The position numbers were made by a program, and so were the translations under genes. 64,000 nucleotides of DNA from Aralia elata (lineage: Eukaryota; Streptophyta; Magnoliopsida; Apiales; Araliaceae), in assembly GCA_034770075.1 (NCBI GenBank), contig CM068378.1, positions 44,792,508-44,856,507 on the forward strand, in the 5' to 3' direction. Below, one piece after another: positions 45,331 to 58,306 of the stretch (positions are counted from its first letter, which is position 1; the number at the start of each line of letters is the position of its first letter). Below the pieces are notes generated by a model. The model was given only the letters and a program-made list of their open reading frames with translations, was not told where the DNA came from and did no database searches.

Positions 45331-48041
45331 AGGGTATATTCATCCGAGTGTATCTCCGCGGGGAGCGCCAGTTCTGTTCGTAAAGAAGAAGGATGGATCG
45401 TTAAGGCTCAGTATCGATTACAGGGAATTGAAAAGGTTACGATTAAGAATAGGTACCCGCTACCTAGAATAGACGATCTGTTTGATCAACTCAAGGGAGC
45501 GAAATACTTTTCAAAGATTAATTTAAGGACAGGCTACCATCAGCTAAGGGTGAGACAGGAGGATATCCCGAAGACGATATTCAGAACTCGTTATGGACAT
45601 TTCGAGTTTCTGGTAATGTCATTTGGACTAACAAATGCACCAGCGACATTCATGGATATGATGAACAGAGTGTTCAAGCAGTACTTGGACAAGTTCGTGG
45701 TAGTATTCATCGATGACTTCTTAATGTATTCAGTGACAGAGGAAGAACATGATGAACATCTAAGGATTGTTTTGGAGGCATTAAGAAGGGAGAAGCTGTA
45801 CGCGAAGTTTTCAAAGTGTGAATTTTGGTTGCAAAGAGTGCAATTTCTTGGACACGTCATTGACAAGAATGGTGTTTCGGTAGACCCAGCAAAGGTGGAA
45901 GCCATTATCAACTAGGAGCAGCCGAAGACGCCAATGGAGATCAGGAGTTTCTTAGGGTTAGCAGGATACTATCGGAGGTTCATCCAGGATTTCTCGAAGA
46001 TAGCAACACCTTGACCAATCTAACCAGAAAGACGGTAAATTTCATTTGGACGGAGAAGTGTGAGGAAGGTTTCATGGAGCTGAAGAAGAGACTTAGCCAA
46101 GCACTGATGTTGGGTTTACCGGACGACATTGGAGGTTTTGTAGTGTATAGTGATGCGTCACACAAAGGTCTTGGTTGTATACTGATACAGCACGACAAGG
46201 TCATTGCATATGCTTCACATCAGCTGAAGGACTATGAGAAGGGATACCCAACTCATGATCTGGAGTTGGCAGTAGTAGTATTCGCTTTGAAGATTTGGAG
46301 GCACTATTTATATGGAGAGAGGTGCGAGATACATACAGATCACAAAAGTCTGAAATATATCTTCACTCAGAAGGAGCTGAATATGAGGCAGTGCCAATGG
46401 TTAGAATTGATCAAGGATTACGACTGTGAGATTCTGTACCATCCGGGCAAAGCAAATGTAGTGGCAGATGCCCTGAGTAGGAAAGGCAGAGAGAAATTAA
46501 TGAGGCTCACGACTCAGGCAGAGTTGATAAAGGAGTTCGAACGTATGGAATTGGAGGTTAAGTATCCGATGGAGACGGACAGGAAATTGTTCACAGTGAC
46601 AGCGAGCCCGACCGTATTGGATCAAATTAAGGAGGCTCAAGAAAAGGATGAGGATTGTGATTCAATAAGGAAGCGAATTGCCGAAGGCGAGGAGCTTAAG
46701 TATAAGATTGATAGCACTGGGTTGCTAAGGTTTGAAGGGAGAGTCTGGGTACCGTTGGATCTGGAATTGAGGGAAGAAATCCTTCAGGAAGCTCACAGCA
46801 CGAAGTACTCAGTACATCCCGGGAGCACAAAAATGTATCAGAATTTGCGGCGAAATTTTTGGTGGCCGAATATGAAACGAGAAGTGGCAGAGTGCGTCAG
46901 CCGATGTCTGACATGCCATCGAATTAAAGCAGAGCACCAACTACCGAGCGGACTACTTCAACCATTAGAGATTCCGGAATGGAAGTGGGAGCACATCACA
47001 ATGGACTTTGTGGTGGGACTGCCACCAACTCATAAGGGTTTAGACGTCATCTGGGTAATTGTGGATCGTCTAACCAAGTCTGCTCATTTTCTGCCAATCA
47101 AGATACGGTACAATCTGGAGCAATTAACAAAGCTTTATGTGAAAGAGATAGTGTCACGACATGGAGTACTGGTATCAATTGTATCTAACAGAAATCCGCG
47201 CTTCACGTCAAGTTTTTGGAAAAGTCTGCAGGCAAGAATGGGAACGCAGTTGAGGTTGAGTACAGCGTATCATCCTCAAACCAACGGCCAGAGCGAGCGA
47301 ACGATTCAGACCTTAAAAGATATGCTTCGGGCAGTCGTGATGGATTTAAAGGGCAGCTGGGATGACCATTTGACACTGGTGGAGTTTGCTTACAACAATA
47401 GCTATCACGCCAGTATCGGCATGCCACCATACGAAGCGCTATATGGGAGGAGATGCCGAACCCCGATGGGTTGGGACGAGGTTGGGGAGCGAAGATTGTT
47501 GGGACCAAAAATGGTGCAACAGACTACAGACATTGTGCGGCTGATCAGAAACCGTCTGGTAGCAGCTCAAGATCGCCAGAAGAAATATGCCGACTTACAT
47601 CGTCAGAAGCGGGACTTTGAAGTTGGTAGCTTTGTATTTTTGAAGGTATCTACTTGGAAAGGAAAGATCCGGTTTGGGAAGAAGGGCAAATTGAGCCCTA
47701 GGTTCATAGGACCGTTCGAGATTTTGAGGCAAATCGGCGAGGTGGCGTACGAGGTAGCGTTACCTCCTGAACTTGAGCACATTCACAACGTGTTTCATGT
47801 GTTAGTATTGCGGCCGTATAAACCAGGCTATAAGCACGTTATCTCTTATGAACCAATCCAAGTCGAGAAGGACTTAACGTACGAGGAGGTTCCTGTCCAG
47901 ATTCTCGATAGGAAGGAACAGAAGCTGAGAAACAAGACCATCCATTCCGTCAAGGTTCTCTGGAGGAATCACGCAGTCGAAGAAGCTACGTGGGGACTCG
48001 AAGAGAAAATGAAAGCGAATTATCCGTTTTTATTTAAGTAA
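45330..48041 (+). pseudogene. pol: E3 pol, truncated at its start and frameshifted
   Basis: Joined to gag by a deletion that removes what corresponds to E1 pol residues ~14-340 (knuckles, protease, start of RT). RT resumes at YIHPSVSP; a one-base loss in ELNKV shifts the frame. FIDD is kept; TAG replaces Trp at about 45913. A second one-base loss near 46008 breaks the frame, after which 676 codons are open: RNase H (SDASHKGLG), integrase and the chromodomain-like tail. The second integrase Asp is Asn (AAC at 47187-47189, SNRNP instead of SDRDP). Inactive. Confidence 0.92.
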
Positions 48042-48075
48042 CCTTATTTTTTCAATTTCGAGGACGGAATTTTTA

Positions 48076-48089
48076 TAAGGGGGGAGGGA
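48076..48089 (+). other. E3 polypurine tract
   Basis: AAGGGGGGAGGGA immediately before TGTAATGCCCG of the 3' LTR. Confidence 0.9.
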
Positions 48090-51000
48090 TGTAATGCCCG
48101 TAAATTTTGAACGTCATTATTAATTAAATATAATTTAATTTTAATGAGTTAACTTTGTGTTCTTATTTAAACCTTTGGGTGTATTGGTGGATTACGTGAC
48201 TATGTGATTTATTGATATAAATTGTGTTAAGGGAATCACTAGTAGTATATTTAAACTAGTGAGCAAACCCTAAGGCTTTATATCCATAAAGTTGGCAAGG
48301 TATTTACTAAATTAAGTATTCAAGTAAATTGAATATAGTTAGTAAATAGAGTGTGTGAGTTAATTAATGATAGTAATTGTTGATGAGATATGGTCCAAAT
48401 TGAATAATAATAATTAATAGTTAATTTAGTAATTTATTTATTAATTGACTAAGTTACTTAATTAATGAACCTAGTCCAATCATTTATATTAATCATAGAT
48501 TTGGGTATTAATTGTGTGGCTTATTAAATGAGCTATCATGGGGTTAAATTAAATGACCCAATATTGTATTAAATAGATTTGAATTTTTATTAGCCTAATC
48601 ATTTAAATTGGAAGCCCAATGGTATTTAATGTGTGGTCCAAAACCTAGCCATTTGTAAAATTAAATGTGTAGCATTTGTTTATTAATTAAAGCTATTTGG
48701 GACAACGTTTTTGGGACAACTTCCTTCTTGGCTGTGCACTAGGAGAGATGGGAGAGCAAGTTGATTTTAAATTTTACTTTAATTAAGTAGCTAGCTTGTC
48801 TTGGAAGTTGAAATTGTAGACTTGATATCATAGCTTCCTATCATGTCAAGTAGCTTCCTATTATGTCATAGCTTCCTATTATGTCAACTAGTCACCCTAG
48901 TGACACAAGGCTACTCACTAGCTCCATGATGACAATTAAAAGGTAGAGGTTTCTTGCTATTATCCAATTAGTAAGCCTTTTATCCAAGGGACAACAAAGA
49001 TATGGGGGATATTAGTAACTCTTACACAAAGGACAAGGTTGCCGAGCTCCCATTGGTGGAAAATCTAATTAGCACACTTAAAGATAAGATTAAGGCTAAA
49101 TGGAAGGGATAAGGTGAACTCTTATATCCAAGGGGCAAGAAAGATGTGGGGGATAATAGCATGAATTCTAATTTAGCATTATACTTGCAAGTATTCTATC
49201 CTTTCATTTCATTTCAAGTTCATTTCTTCTTTTCATCTCCTTCTTTCATTTCTCCCAAGCTAGAACACAGAGTAAGAGCTTAGAGAGGAAAAAAGAGTGA
49301 GATTAGCATAGTTCATGCATCCCAAGTTCATCACATACTTTGGTAGATCAAGGAGAGTAGCTACAAGATCAAGGTGAAACCCTAAACCATTTTCTTCTTT
49401 CTTACTTTGTTTTATTTTCATAGTTTTTGAGAGATTTTGTTTTAAACTCAAGAATCATTATATCTTCATGCTTCATGTATAGATCTAATCCTCTTGAGTG
49501 TTAGAATGGAGATTCAAAGGAAGAAAAGAAACTTATGTTCTTAAAGGGTAAAAACCCTAGCTTTTCTTCACTTGGATCACCCATAACTTGAGATCTACAA
49601 CTTGGATTTGTGATCCGTCAAAAGGAGGTGCTAGATACATGAGTTAGCTAGTAAACCCAAGTGGTAGAACACAAATCCAATAATTTTTGAAGCCTTGGGG
49701 GCTATTTTCCCAAAACAGTCCAGCTATAAAACTTGAAGCTTTAAAACCCTAAAAGCTTGTTGTCCTCGTTTTTCCAAAGATTGTTTCGGCTAGTTATGTA
49801 TCTTTTAAAAATCTGGGAAAAATCACAGAGGTACCTTAAGAATTATCTACAAGTGGGAAAAAGAACAAACACGTTTCGATGTGTGGTTTTTGTGTAATGG
49901 CTTTTACCGTGAAGGACTCCTAAATATTCAAACCCGGATTACTCACTGTGTATACCTTGAACACATATGAAATTTTTACAGTATGTTTATATATGTTGTG
50001 AGAGTGTACCGTAAATAATTTAGAATTTGCTGAGCAAAACTCGATTTATGAAAAATGTAACGGGATTTAGAGGTTTTGAGTACTTTAAAAATAGTAAATC
50101 ACTTTTTAAAATTCCAGGAAAATTTGTAAATTATTGTTGGGTCATATACTATCCAGATCCAGAAGATAATAATTTTCAGAACTTATTTGCTATTTTTCAT
50201 AATAATATTATAGTTATGGTTAAAAGAAAATAAATGGTTAAATAATGTCATAAATGAGGAAACTAGGATGTTAAAGCTTAGGTACTACTATTATAGTATA
50301 ATCTAACCTATGTGAGGTATTTTGGTAATCTATTATGATAAATAATATTTATGATCTTTTATGGGTAGTAAAATAGTTGTTTAATAAAGGGTAAAACAAT
50401 TAGAATAAATTGTTTATTCGCCTAATAACTTATTAAAATATTCATATGATATTTGTAAAATAAGAATTCGATATTTTTAAGTAAACAAAGAAATATTAAG
50501 ATTAAAACTTTATGGAAATATTATTGAATGGGTAATAATATTTGTTTTAACCATTAATAAATGATTAAGATATTATTAAAATGGCTAATAATATTAGATT
50601 AAAATATTATTAATGATATGAGAATTAAAATATTATTAAGAGATTAATAATATTAGATTAAAGTATTATTGGATGATTAAAATATTATTAAGATGTTAAT
50701 AATATTAGTAAACGAATAAAAGTGTTATTAGTGGACTAGTAATACTAAGAGGTGAATTAAATATTATCAGGATTAATTATATTAAGTGTCTTATAGGATT
50801 TACGATAGTTTATTAACTTATGTGTGCTATGTGATTTGCTTAGTTGTTAAATAAATAGCATAAGTACGCGTATCGATATACAACTATGCAATACTAATTG
50901 GTAGATCGACGTTATCAATGTTAGGTTTTTCAAGGCCAATTAGTTAAAGCTAGAATTATTTATAGCTGAGCAGACAGGCAAGTTCCCTAACTCAAACTCG

Positions 51001-51921
51001 AGTTATGATTTTTGAAGCATGTTAGTGAATAATTATTGTTGATTATTCACATCTATACTGGTTATTGAGATTCGCACCTTATGCAATTGAATTCCTATTC
51101 TATTGTTATTGAATTGTGAATTAGATTAAAGTTCTTTCAAGCATGAACTGTTTATGAGATAGATCTATGCTATTTGTATTAGCTAGATCAAGCATGTCTA
51201 AATTTGTGAAATCAAATGTATTTTAAAAGTTGTTCCTATTAATTTGCTATAGTAAGAACTCTTGGCTGAGAAAAGGATAAATTTGATTAAGGCATGATAT
51301 CAATGCTGGTTTATTAAGTGTTTATGCATAAATCATGGGGTATGAAAGGCTGATCCCCTTGATTACCAAAACTTTTAAGAGGTCCAGTTTAAATGCTGAG
51401 AACCTTGGCAAATTGTCTATGGTTATTTTCAAGCACTCAGTAACAGTCATTCAATTATTCGAATATTCAATTGTCGATTATTAATTAATGTTTCTTCACA
51501 ATTTTATACTGATGTTGAACATTGAAAGCGAAGCTTCCTTCTATTCATGATATATCTCCCTTGTGTATAAACTTGCTAAGCAAATTAGTTGCTTACCCTT
51601 GCTATATCATGATCTTTATTTCAGCTAAGGCAGAAACATCTAAAGGGGACAAAGGAAAAGGGAAGATGCAAGAGTAGTTGCCTGATATGGCTTATGTACT
51701 AGTTTATCTTAAATGTTATTTGGTTATGTGAACTCTTATTGTATTAAGGGTATGTTTTAAGTTAAGGTTAAAGAACCTTGGGACCATGATTGTAAGACTT
51801 TATTACTATTTCGATAAACAATGCATGTTTATTATTCCGCATTAGTTAGAAAGTATGTTTGTTGTTGAGTATCGTGAACACTGAATTCGAGGTTAGGAAA
51901 CCCGGATTTGGGGGTGTCACA
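48090..51921 (+). repeat. E3 3' LTR, 3832 bp
   Basis: Same landmarks as the 5' copy; 19 bp longer because a TAGCTTCCTATTATGTCA-type segment near 48870 is repeated once more. Confidence 0.95.
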
Positions 51922-52016
51922 TATATAAATGAAAATGAAGGAACTATACAGTTCAATTGTACGATAATTAATAAACAATAACGCGTATTGTAAAGTTATG
52001 GAGCAAAAGAGAATAT
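51922..52016. other. Flank between E3 and E5
   Basis: 95 bp of host sequence (itself probably the broken LTR started at 39242), including the TATAT and AATAT duplications. Continues at 58246. Confidence 0.5.
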
Positions 52017-53945
52017 TGTTGTCCGATTTGTATAGGAACAATTTACGCGCAAGTATACGCGGTCAACAAGTAATAAAGAGTAAGTAGAGTATCGATCCCA
52101 CGAGGAATTGTTACTAGTGTTTTCCAAGTATTAACCTTTTATCATCTCAATCTTATTTAAACAAACGATAATTGTTTTTGTTGTTTTGCATTAATGAAGA
52201 TAACAAATAATCAAAGAACTATGGAAAGCTTTAAGATAATGAAATCAAATATTAACAAGTCTAAGATCACAATTTCTCCCAACACTTCACTTGAATATCC
52301 TAACTCTCTCTTTTCAACTAGTTAAATCACAAGGATTGTTATCCGAGAATTTACAAGTATATACAAGCCTCTCTCGATGGTCAAATACGTATTTCCCAAT
52401 GCGGTGTATAAATATCTCTATTCTACACACTAGTAAGAATCCAATATCCAGAATAATCAACAAGACACGTGTCACCAAATCTCATTAATCACCCTATCAA
52501 TTACCAACTTTCGCAATGGAAATCATTAAGCATGATTCTCAAATGGATACATGTGGTATTTAAGTATATGTCTATCCTAAATACAATCAAATTATCCATT
52601 CATGAGGGTAATAAATAAAACACACGTCACTTAATTTCATAAATTACCCATAGGAATATCTAATTTTCACATGATATCATAACAAGGTCTCAACCTATAC
52701 TTCCTCTCTCAATTCCATATAAGTTCCCAAGGTAATTACTAGCTAGGCAATTCATCTATAAAGCATAAATTATGATACCCAATTCACAAATGAATAACCA
52801 ATATCCAAGAGAGAGCATTCAATTCAAACTACATATTGGGTTCCATTGAAATCTTAGAAAATTAGTTCTAGTTCATGGTAACTACAAATAACATCATATT
52901 CAAATTATACATCATGTTGGATTACAAAATAGAAGAGAAAACTAGAGATAGAACCACTTTTGTAGATTTTTATATGATGTTTGATGGGTTGATGATGAAC
53001 ACTAGCTTCTCCTCCTTGATTTTGCAATCCTTGATGTTTTTGCTCCTTGGCCTTGCTTGATGTAGCTTGATTTTAGCACTTTGGCCCTCTAATTTGATGT
53101 ATTTGGTAGCTTCCTCTCTCTAGATTTTATGTTAGAAGGTGTTAGGATGAGTTAGAATGACTGGATATGTGTTAGAATGAGTGGGTATGTGTTAGAATGA
53201 AGTTCCAGCCGCCACTTTGGTGTTATAAGAGATGGGTGTCTCAAACCCTAGCATTTCCCGAGTTTTGGACCAAAAAATTCGCAAAGTCAAAAGCGTTTCT
53301 CGCCCCTGCGCCAATTTTGGCCTGAATTCCGTCGCCCCGGCGACGCTCTCGCCCCGGCGGTGTTCTGTACCGCGAGACAGTTTCGACGTCTGTTGGTAAA
53401 ATGGCCATAACTTCTTCGTTCGAACTCGGATTAAGGCGATTAAGGAGGCTATGGAAAGCTAAGAAGTAGCTCTACAACGTCGATAACTTGAGCTCGACGA
53501 GATAATGGCCGGAGAAAGGATAAAATTGGCCTGGAAGCAGCTGCTATGTAAAATTCATGCAAAATACGATGGTAAAATGACCATAACTCTCTCATACGAA
53601 CTTCAAATTGGATGATTCCGGATGTTCTAGAAAGCTAAAATCAAAATCTAAAACTTTTGGTCTTTGAGTTTTGAGAGATTCGGATTGCATCATGGGTCAA
53701 ATTGAGAAACAAGCAGCGGAAATGCTAGATTCAAGCCAAAAACGCATCGATTCAAGGGTCTTTATTTCAATACCTACAAAACAACGTAAAAACACATAAA
53801 AGTACACAAATACATATAAAAGTAATACAAAGCTACATTACAGAATAATAAGATGAAAACACATAAAACCAAACGAAATAGCTAAAGACTTACAAATTAG
53901 TAAGGCTAAAAGTACCCAATTTGTGTATATAAAATACACTCATCA
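52017..53945 (-). repeat. E5 3' LTR (left copy)
   Basis: Plus reading TGTTGTCCG to CACTCATCA. Contains the GC island (53290-53370) and two copies of the GTTATGG module (53391-53510, 53569-53690, read as CCATAAC on plus). Confidence 0.95.
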
Positions 53946-53966
53946 AATACCCCCAAACTTAAACCT
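53946..53966 (-). other. E5 polypurine tract
   Basis: Minus-strand TTTAAGTTTGGGGGTATT abuts the LTR start TGATGAGTG. Confidence 0.8.
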
Positions 53967-55405
53967 TTGCTTGTCCCCAAGCAAAACACTCAAACTATAA
54001 AAAATTAAACATTTCGAAATAAAAACTATCTTGAGCAATGATTTAATAAGTTAACCAATGGTCTCAAAGCATAAACACAATAAAATTCAAGGAAACTTTC
54101 AAAACGTTGCAAGTCTAGATTTACAATTAGCTAGTTATAGCTTGCTTTAGGTCCCTTCCGTGTGTGTGTGTGAGTACCCAATAGCACTAAACCAATCAAG
54201 CTCAGATGAAGTTATGCAACCACATTACCTTATGAAATAATCAAAATAAACCCCAAAATAACATGCTTAACACACCACTCAATACAAAGGTATACAAATC
54301 ACAATTTCCAAAAATTTGAAATCAAAAGACTCTAGGTAAGTGCATTTTATGCTCCGTCTTATCCTAAGTCCACTCTTGTGGGTGAGTGCGTTTTACGCTC
54401 CATCTCAACCCAACACAAGATTTGATAAACATAAATGTCTCACTTTTATCAAAATTATAAGAGAGTGCGTTTTACGCTCTATCTCTCCTACGCATGTGTC
54501 CATGAGTGAGTGCGTTTTACGCTCCATCTCAACTCACCACATGACCAACAATTCAAACACAACAACTTTGGACACCTTGCTTCGAGTGATGTTTAAACGA
54601 GTTCAAGAGTCTATAGATATTTCCCATAAGCATTCGGTTATAAAAGCCTTCTCTAAACATACGACTAGCTCAATACTCATGGGTGAGTGCATAAAACTGA
54701 AAGGACGCATAAGCAAAACAATAACCAACAATAACGATAAGCACAACGACTAAGCAACAATTATCCATTTTCCATGAGTTAGAAACTATTCAATCAAGTT
54801 TTTATCATCGACCATGAATTGTAGTTCAAATCAAATTAAAACAATGCTCAAGAGACACATCCTAAAAATAATTTATTTATTTATTTTTTAAAAAAAAACA
54901 CACTAACAACACACAAATACTAAATTAAAAACACAAATACTAAAGCCTATACCCCCAAACTTAAACTTGACATTGTCCTCAATGTCTAAAATAGGGAAAA
55001 AAAATAAAATAGAAGACTTTCCTGAGAACGTGTCAAGCGCTATTAATATCATCTTTCAAGTCCCCTAAGTTGGGAGCGCACACCAAATTGCTTAGTATTC
55101 AGTACCTAAAAGCAATTGACTAAAGAAATTAAAATGCAATTAAACAAACTAAAAAGCAATTGAAAAAAATCAAAATCAAAACAATAAAATTGGGTTGCCT
55201 CCCAAGAAGCGCTTGTTTTAAAGTCTTCGGCCTAACTAACTCCCTGCTTTTATCCAATTCCCCTTCGATAATTGAGGAACCCACCATCCATTGATAACCA
55301 TGTAATATTTGAGGGCTTCTCCTCAGTAAGGGTCATTGTTTCAAGTTCACCGAGCTTGTTTTTGTTCGATACATTCTTATTTATGCACTGCACAATGCTA
55401 GGTGA
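53967..55405 (-). other. E5 noncoding 3' interior
   Basis: No sense ORF. Repeat block 54340-54535 with four GAGTGCGTTTTACGCTC-type units shared with E4. An antisense open stretch across it is a by-product of the repeats. Confidence 0.7.
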
Positions 55406-56200
55406 TTATTCCATTGTGTCTGTGGATGGAATGTTGAATTGAAGCTCTACAAACACAATAGAACCATTGGTTTTCTCCTCATGGACCTCTACGTCCTCAC
55501 ACCATGGTTCCACATTCATACTAGCTCCATCGTCACATAGAGCCTTGCCTAAGAAATGACTACCAAGTGGACACGGTATTGCAAAACTGCCCGAATCCTT
55601 GAGCTTTGGTGGATAAGGCACTTGAGGCACTAACACAATTGTCTCATCTTCGTTTGAACTCATACAAATCTCTTCGCCGATTGTGTTAACCTTATCCCCA
55701 ATTGTCTCCTCTATTTCTATCTCTCGTGGCTCATCCAGTTGCAGATTTGGTTCGGGCTCACCATAAGTCTCGGAATCCATGTCATAACACCAATTATTTT
55801 GAGGACAGTTGTTCAAAGCTTTGAACATTTGGTCAATCTGATTCTGAAGATTTTGAATTGATATTTCTTGACTTTTCAACATCTCCTCCTTCGAAGCCAT
55901 GATCTTGGTTACATGTTCCTCAAAGTTTAACATCTTCTCTTCTTGAATAGGAGGTGGACATGAGAATTCCGGTGCAAAAGCTGGACTTGGAGCATAACAT
56001 TGATCATCATAATTGTAGCTCCATGTAGAATCCGGGTGATACCCCCAATCTTGAGTGCTCTCTGCTACTAAGGCATCCAACTTCCTCGATAGCGTTTCAA
56101 ATTGTGTTGACAATGCAGAGAGTGCATTGAGTCCATCAATCTCAGTTTCCATTGGTTGAGTCATACTTGTGTACGACCATTGATCAACAAAGTCATCCAT
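55406..56200 (-). CDS. E5 gag/protease-like protein, 264 residues
   Basis: Only ORF of E5, starting MDDFVDQWSYTSMTQ about 140 bp after the primer site; the start is supported by the matching E4 frame. Residues ~20-50 and ~95-125 look helical (SKLDALVAES-like and EEMLKSQEISIQNLQNQ), the middle is Pro/Tyr-rich, then an acidic stretch. Residues ~195-230 (PPKLKDSGSFAIPCPLGSH ... CDDGASMNV) resemble the start of Athila-type protease, with DDGA at the active-site position; the protease is cut short, so activity is doubtful. The last ~35 residues are unrelated to anything I know. Intact in a young copy, which fits function in trans-mobilisation, though chance preservation cannot be excluded. Confidence 0.75.
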   Translation of the reverse strand: MDDFVDQWSYTSMTQPMETEIDGLNALSALSTQFETLSRKLDALVAESTQDWGYHPDSTWSYNYDDQCYAPSPAFAPEFSCPPPIQEEKMLNFEEHVTKIMASKEEMLKSQEISIQNLQNQIDQMFKALNNCPQNNWCYDMDSETYGEPEPNLQLDEPREIEIEETIGDKVNTIGEEICMSSNEDETIVLVPQVPYPPKLKDSGSFAIPCPLGSHFLGKALCDDGASMNVEPWCEDVEVHEEKTNGSIVFVELQFNIPSTDTME

Positions 56201-56335
56201 GGTGTACCTTGTAAAGAAGAAAGCATTAAAACAGAAAAATAAATGATAAAATAAACTAAAAGCAAATTTATATACAAGTTTAAATTAAGACTAATTTGAT
56301 TATGACTAATATTGGAAAAACACTAGAAAAATAAT

Positions 56336-56353
56336 TCCCCGGCAACGGCGCCA
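56336..56353 (-). other. E5 primer-binding site, tRNA-Asp
   Basis: Complement of TGGCGCCGTTGCCGGGGA, seven bases inside the 5' LTR. Confidence 0.93.
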
Positions 56354-56359
56354 AAAACT

Positions 56360-58240
56360 TGTTGTCCGATTTGTATATGAACAATTTACGCGCAAGTATA
56401 CGCGGTCAACAAGTAATAAAGAGTAAGTAGAGTATCGATCCCACGAGGAATTGTTACTAGTCTTTTCCAAGTATTAACCTTTTATCATCTCAATCTTATT
56501 TAAACAAACGATAATTGTTTTTGTTGTTTTGCATTAATGAAGATAACAAATAATCAAAGAACTATGGAAAGCTTTAAGATAATGAAATCAAATATTAACA
56601 AGTCTAAGATCACAATTTCTCCCAACACTTCACTTGAATATCCTAACTCTCTCTTTTCAACTAGTTAAATCACAAGGATTGTTATCCGAGAATTTACAAG
56701 TATATACAAGCCTCTCTCGATGGTCAAATACGTATTTCCCAATGCGGTGTATAAATATCTCTATTCTACACACTAGTAAGAATCCAATATCAAGAATAAT
56801 CAACAAGACACGTGTCACCAAATCTCATTAATCACCCTATCAATTACCAACTTTCGCAATGGAAATCATTAAGCATGATTCTCAAATGGATACATGTGGT
56901 ATTTAAGTATATGTCTATCCTAAATACAATCAAATTATCCATTCATGAGGGTAATAAATAAAACACACGTCACTTAATTTCATAAATTACCCATAGGAAT
57001 ATCTAATTTTCACATTATATCATAACAAGGTCTCAACCTATACTTCCTCTCTCAATTCCATATAAGTTCCCAAGGTAATTACTAGCTAGGCAATTAATCC
57101 ATAAAGCATAAATTATGATACCCAATTCACAAATGAATAACCAATATCCAAGAGAGAGCATTCAATTCAAACTACATATTGGGTTCCATTGAAATCTTAG
57201 AAAATTAGTTCTAGTTCATGGTAACTACAAATAACATCATATTCAAATTATACATCATGTTGGATTACAAAATAGAAGATAAAACTAGAGATAGAACCAC
57301 TTTTGTAGATTTTTATATGATGTTTGATGGGTTGATGATGAACACTAGCTTCTCCTCCTTGATTTTGCAATCCTTGATGTTTTTGCTCCTTGGCCTTGCT
57401 TGATGTAGCTTGATTTTAGCACTTTGGCCCTCTAATTTGATGTATTTGGTAGCTTCCTCTCTCTAGATTTTGTGTTAGAAGGTGTTAGGATGAGTTAGAA
57501 TGACTGGGTATGTGTTAGAATGAGTGGGTATGTGTTAGAATGAAGTTCCAGCCGCCACTTTGGTGTTATAAGAGATGGGTGTCTCAAACCCTAGCATTTC
57601 CCGAGTTTTGGACCAAAAAATTCGCAAAGTCAGAAGCGTTTCTCGCCCCGGCGGTATTCTGTACCGCGAGACAGTTTCGACGTCTGTTGGTAAAATGGCA
57701 ATAACTTCTTCGTCCGAACTCGGATTAAGGCGATTAAGGAGGCTATGGAAAGCTAAGAAGTAGCTCTACAACTTGCATAACTGGATCTCGATGAGATAAT
57801 GGCCGGAGAAAGGATCAAATTGGCCTGGAAGCAGCTGCTATGTAAAATTCATACAAAATCTGATGGTAAAATGACCATAACTCTCTCATACGAACTTCAA
57901 ATTGGATGATTCTGGATGTTCTGGAAAGCTAAGATCAAAATCGAAAACTTTTATTCTTTGAGTTTTGATAGATTCGGATTGCATCATGGGTCAAAGGGAG
58001 AAACAAGCAGCGAAAATGCTAGATTCAAGCCAAAAACGCATCGATTCAAGGGGCCTTTATTTCAATACCTACAAAACAACGTACAAACACATAAAAGTAC
58101 ACAAATACATATAAAAGTAATACAAAGCTACATTACACAATAATAAGATGAAAACACATAAAACCAAACGAAATAGCTAAAGACTTACAAATTAGTAAGG
58201 CTAAAAGTACCCAATTTGTGTATATAAAATACACTCATCA
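56360..58240 (-). repeat. E5 5' LTR (right copy)
   Basis: TGTTGTCCG to CACTCATCA in plus reading. Lacks 48 bp present in the other copy between two CTCGCCCC motifs. Confidence 0.95.
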
Positions 58241-58306
58241 AATATTAACAAATAAATTTGTTTAATTGTCGCCAAGAGTGACACAATGTCTGTGGGTGTG
58301 ATTTAT

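Larger units (their letters stand above)
39312..51921 (+). mobile_element. E3: Tekay-type chromovirus, full-length but decayed
   Basis: 12.6 kb with TATAT duplications at 39307-39311 and 51922-51926. LTRs of 3813 and 3832 bp, roughly 2-3% different by eye plus a 19-bp insertion in the 3' copy. The interior has a tRNA-Met site, 1.4 kb leader, gag with stops, an internal deletion removing the knuckles, protease and N-terminal RT, then the rest of pol in broken frames and a purine tract. Not capable of autonomous movement. Confidence 0.95.
52017..58240 (-). mobile_element. E5: short Athila-like non-autonomous element
   Basis: 6.2 kb flanked by AATAT (52012-52016, 58241-58245). LTRs of 1929 and 1881 bp are nearly identical apart from a 48-bp deletion in the right copy, so insertion was recent. 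The 2.4 kb interior has a tRNA-Asp primer site, one intact ORF, a repeat block and a purine tract; no RT, RNase H or integrase. It must have been copied by enzymes of another element. Confidence 0.93.

Noticed and set aside
52291..52488. 65-codon ORF repeated at 56634-56831
   Set aside because: Again the two LTRs of E5.
54340..54753. 137-codon ORF antisense to E5, with a partner antisense to E4 (33271-33486)
   Set aside because: Repeated ECVLRSIS peptides come from the GCGTTTTACGC repeat block; codon-level conservation beyond DNA similarity is not evident.
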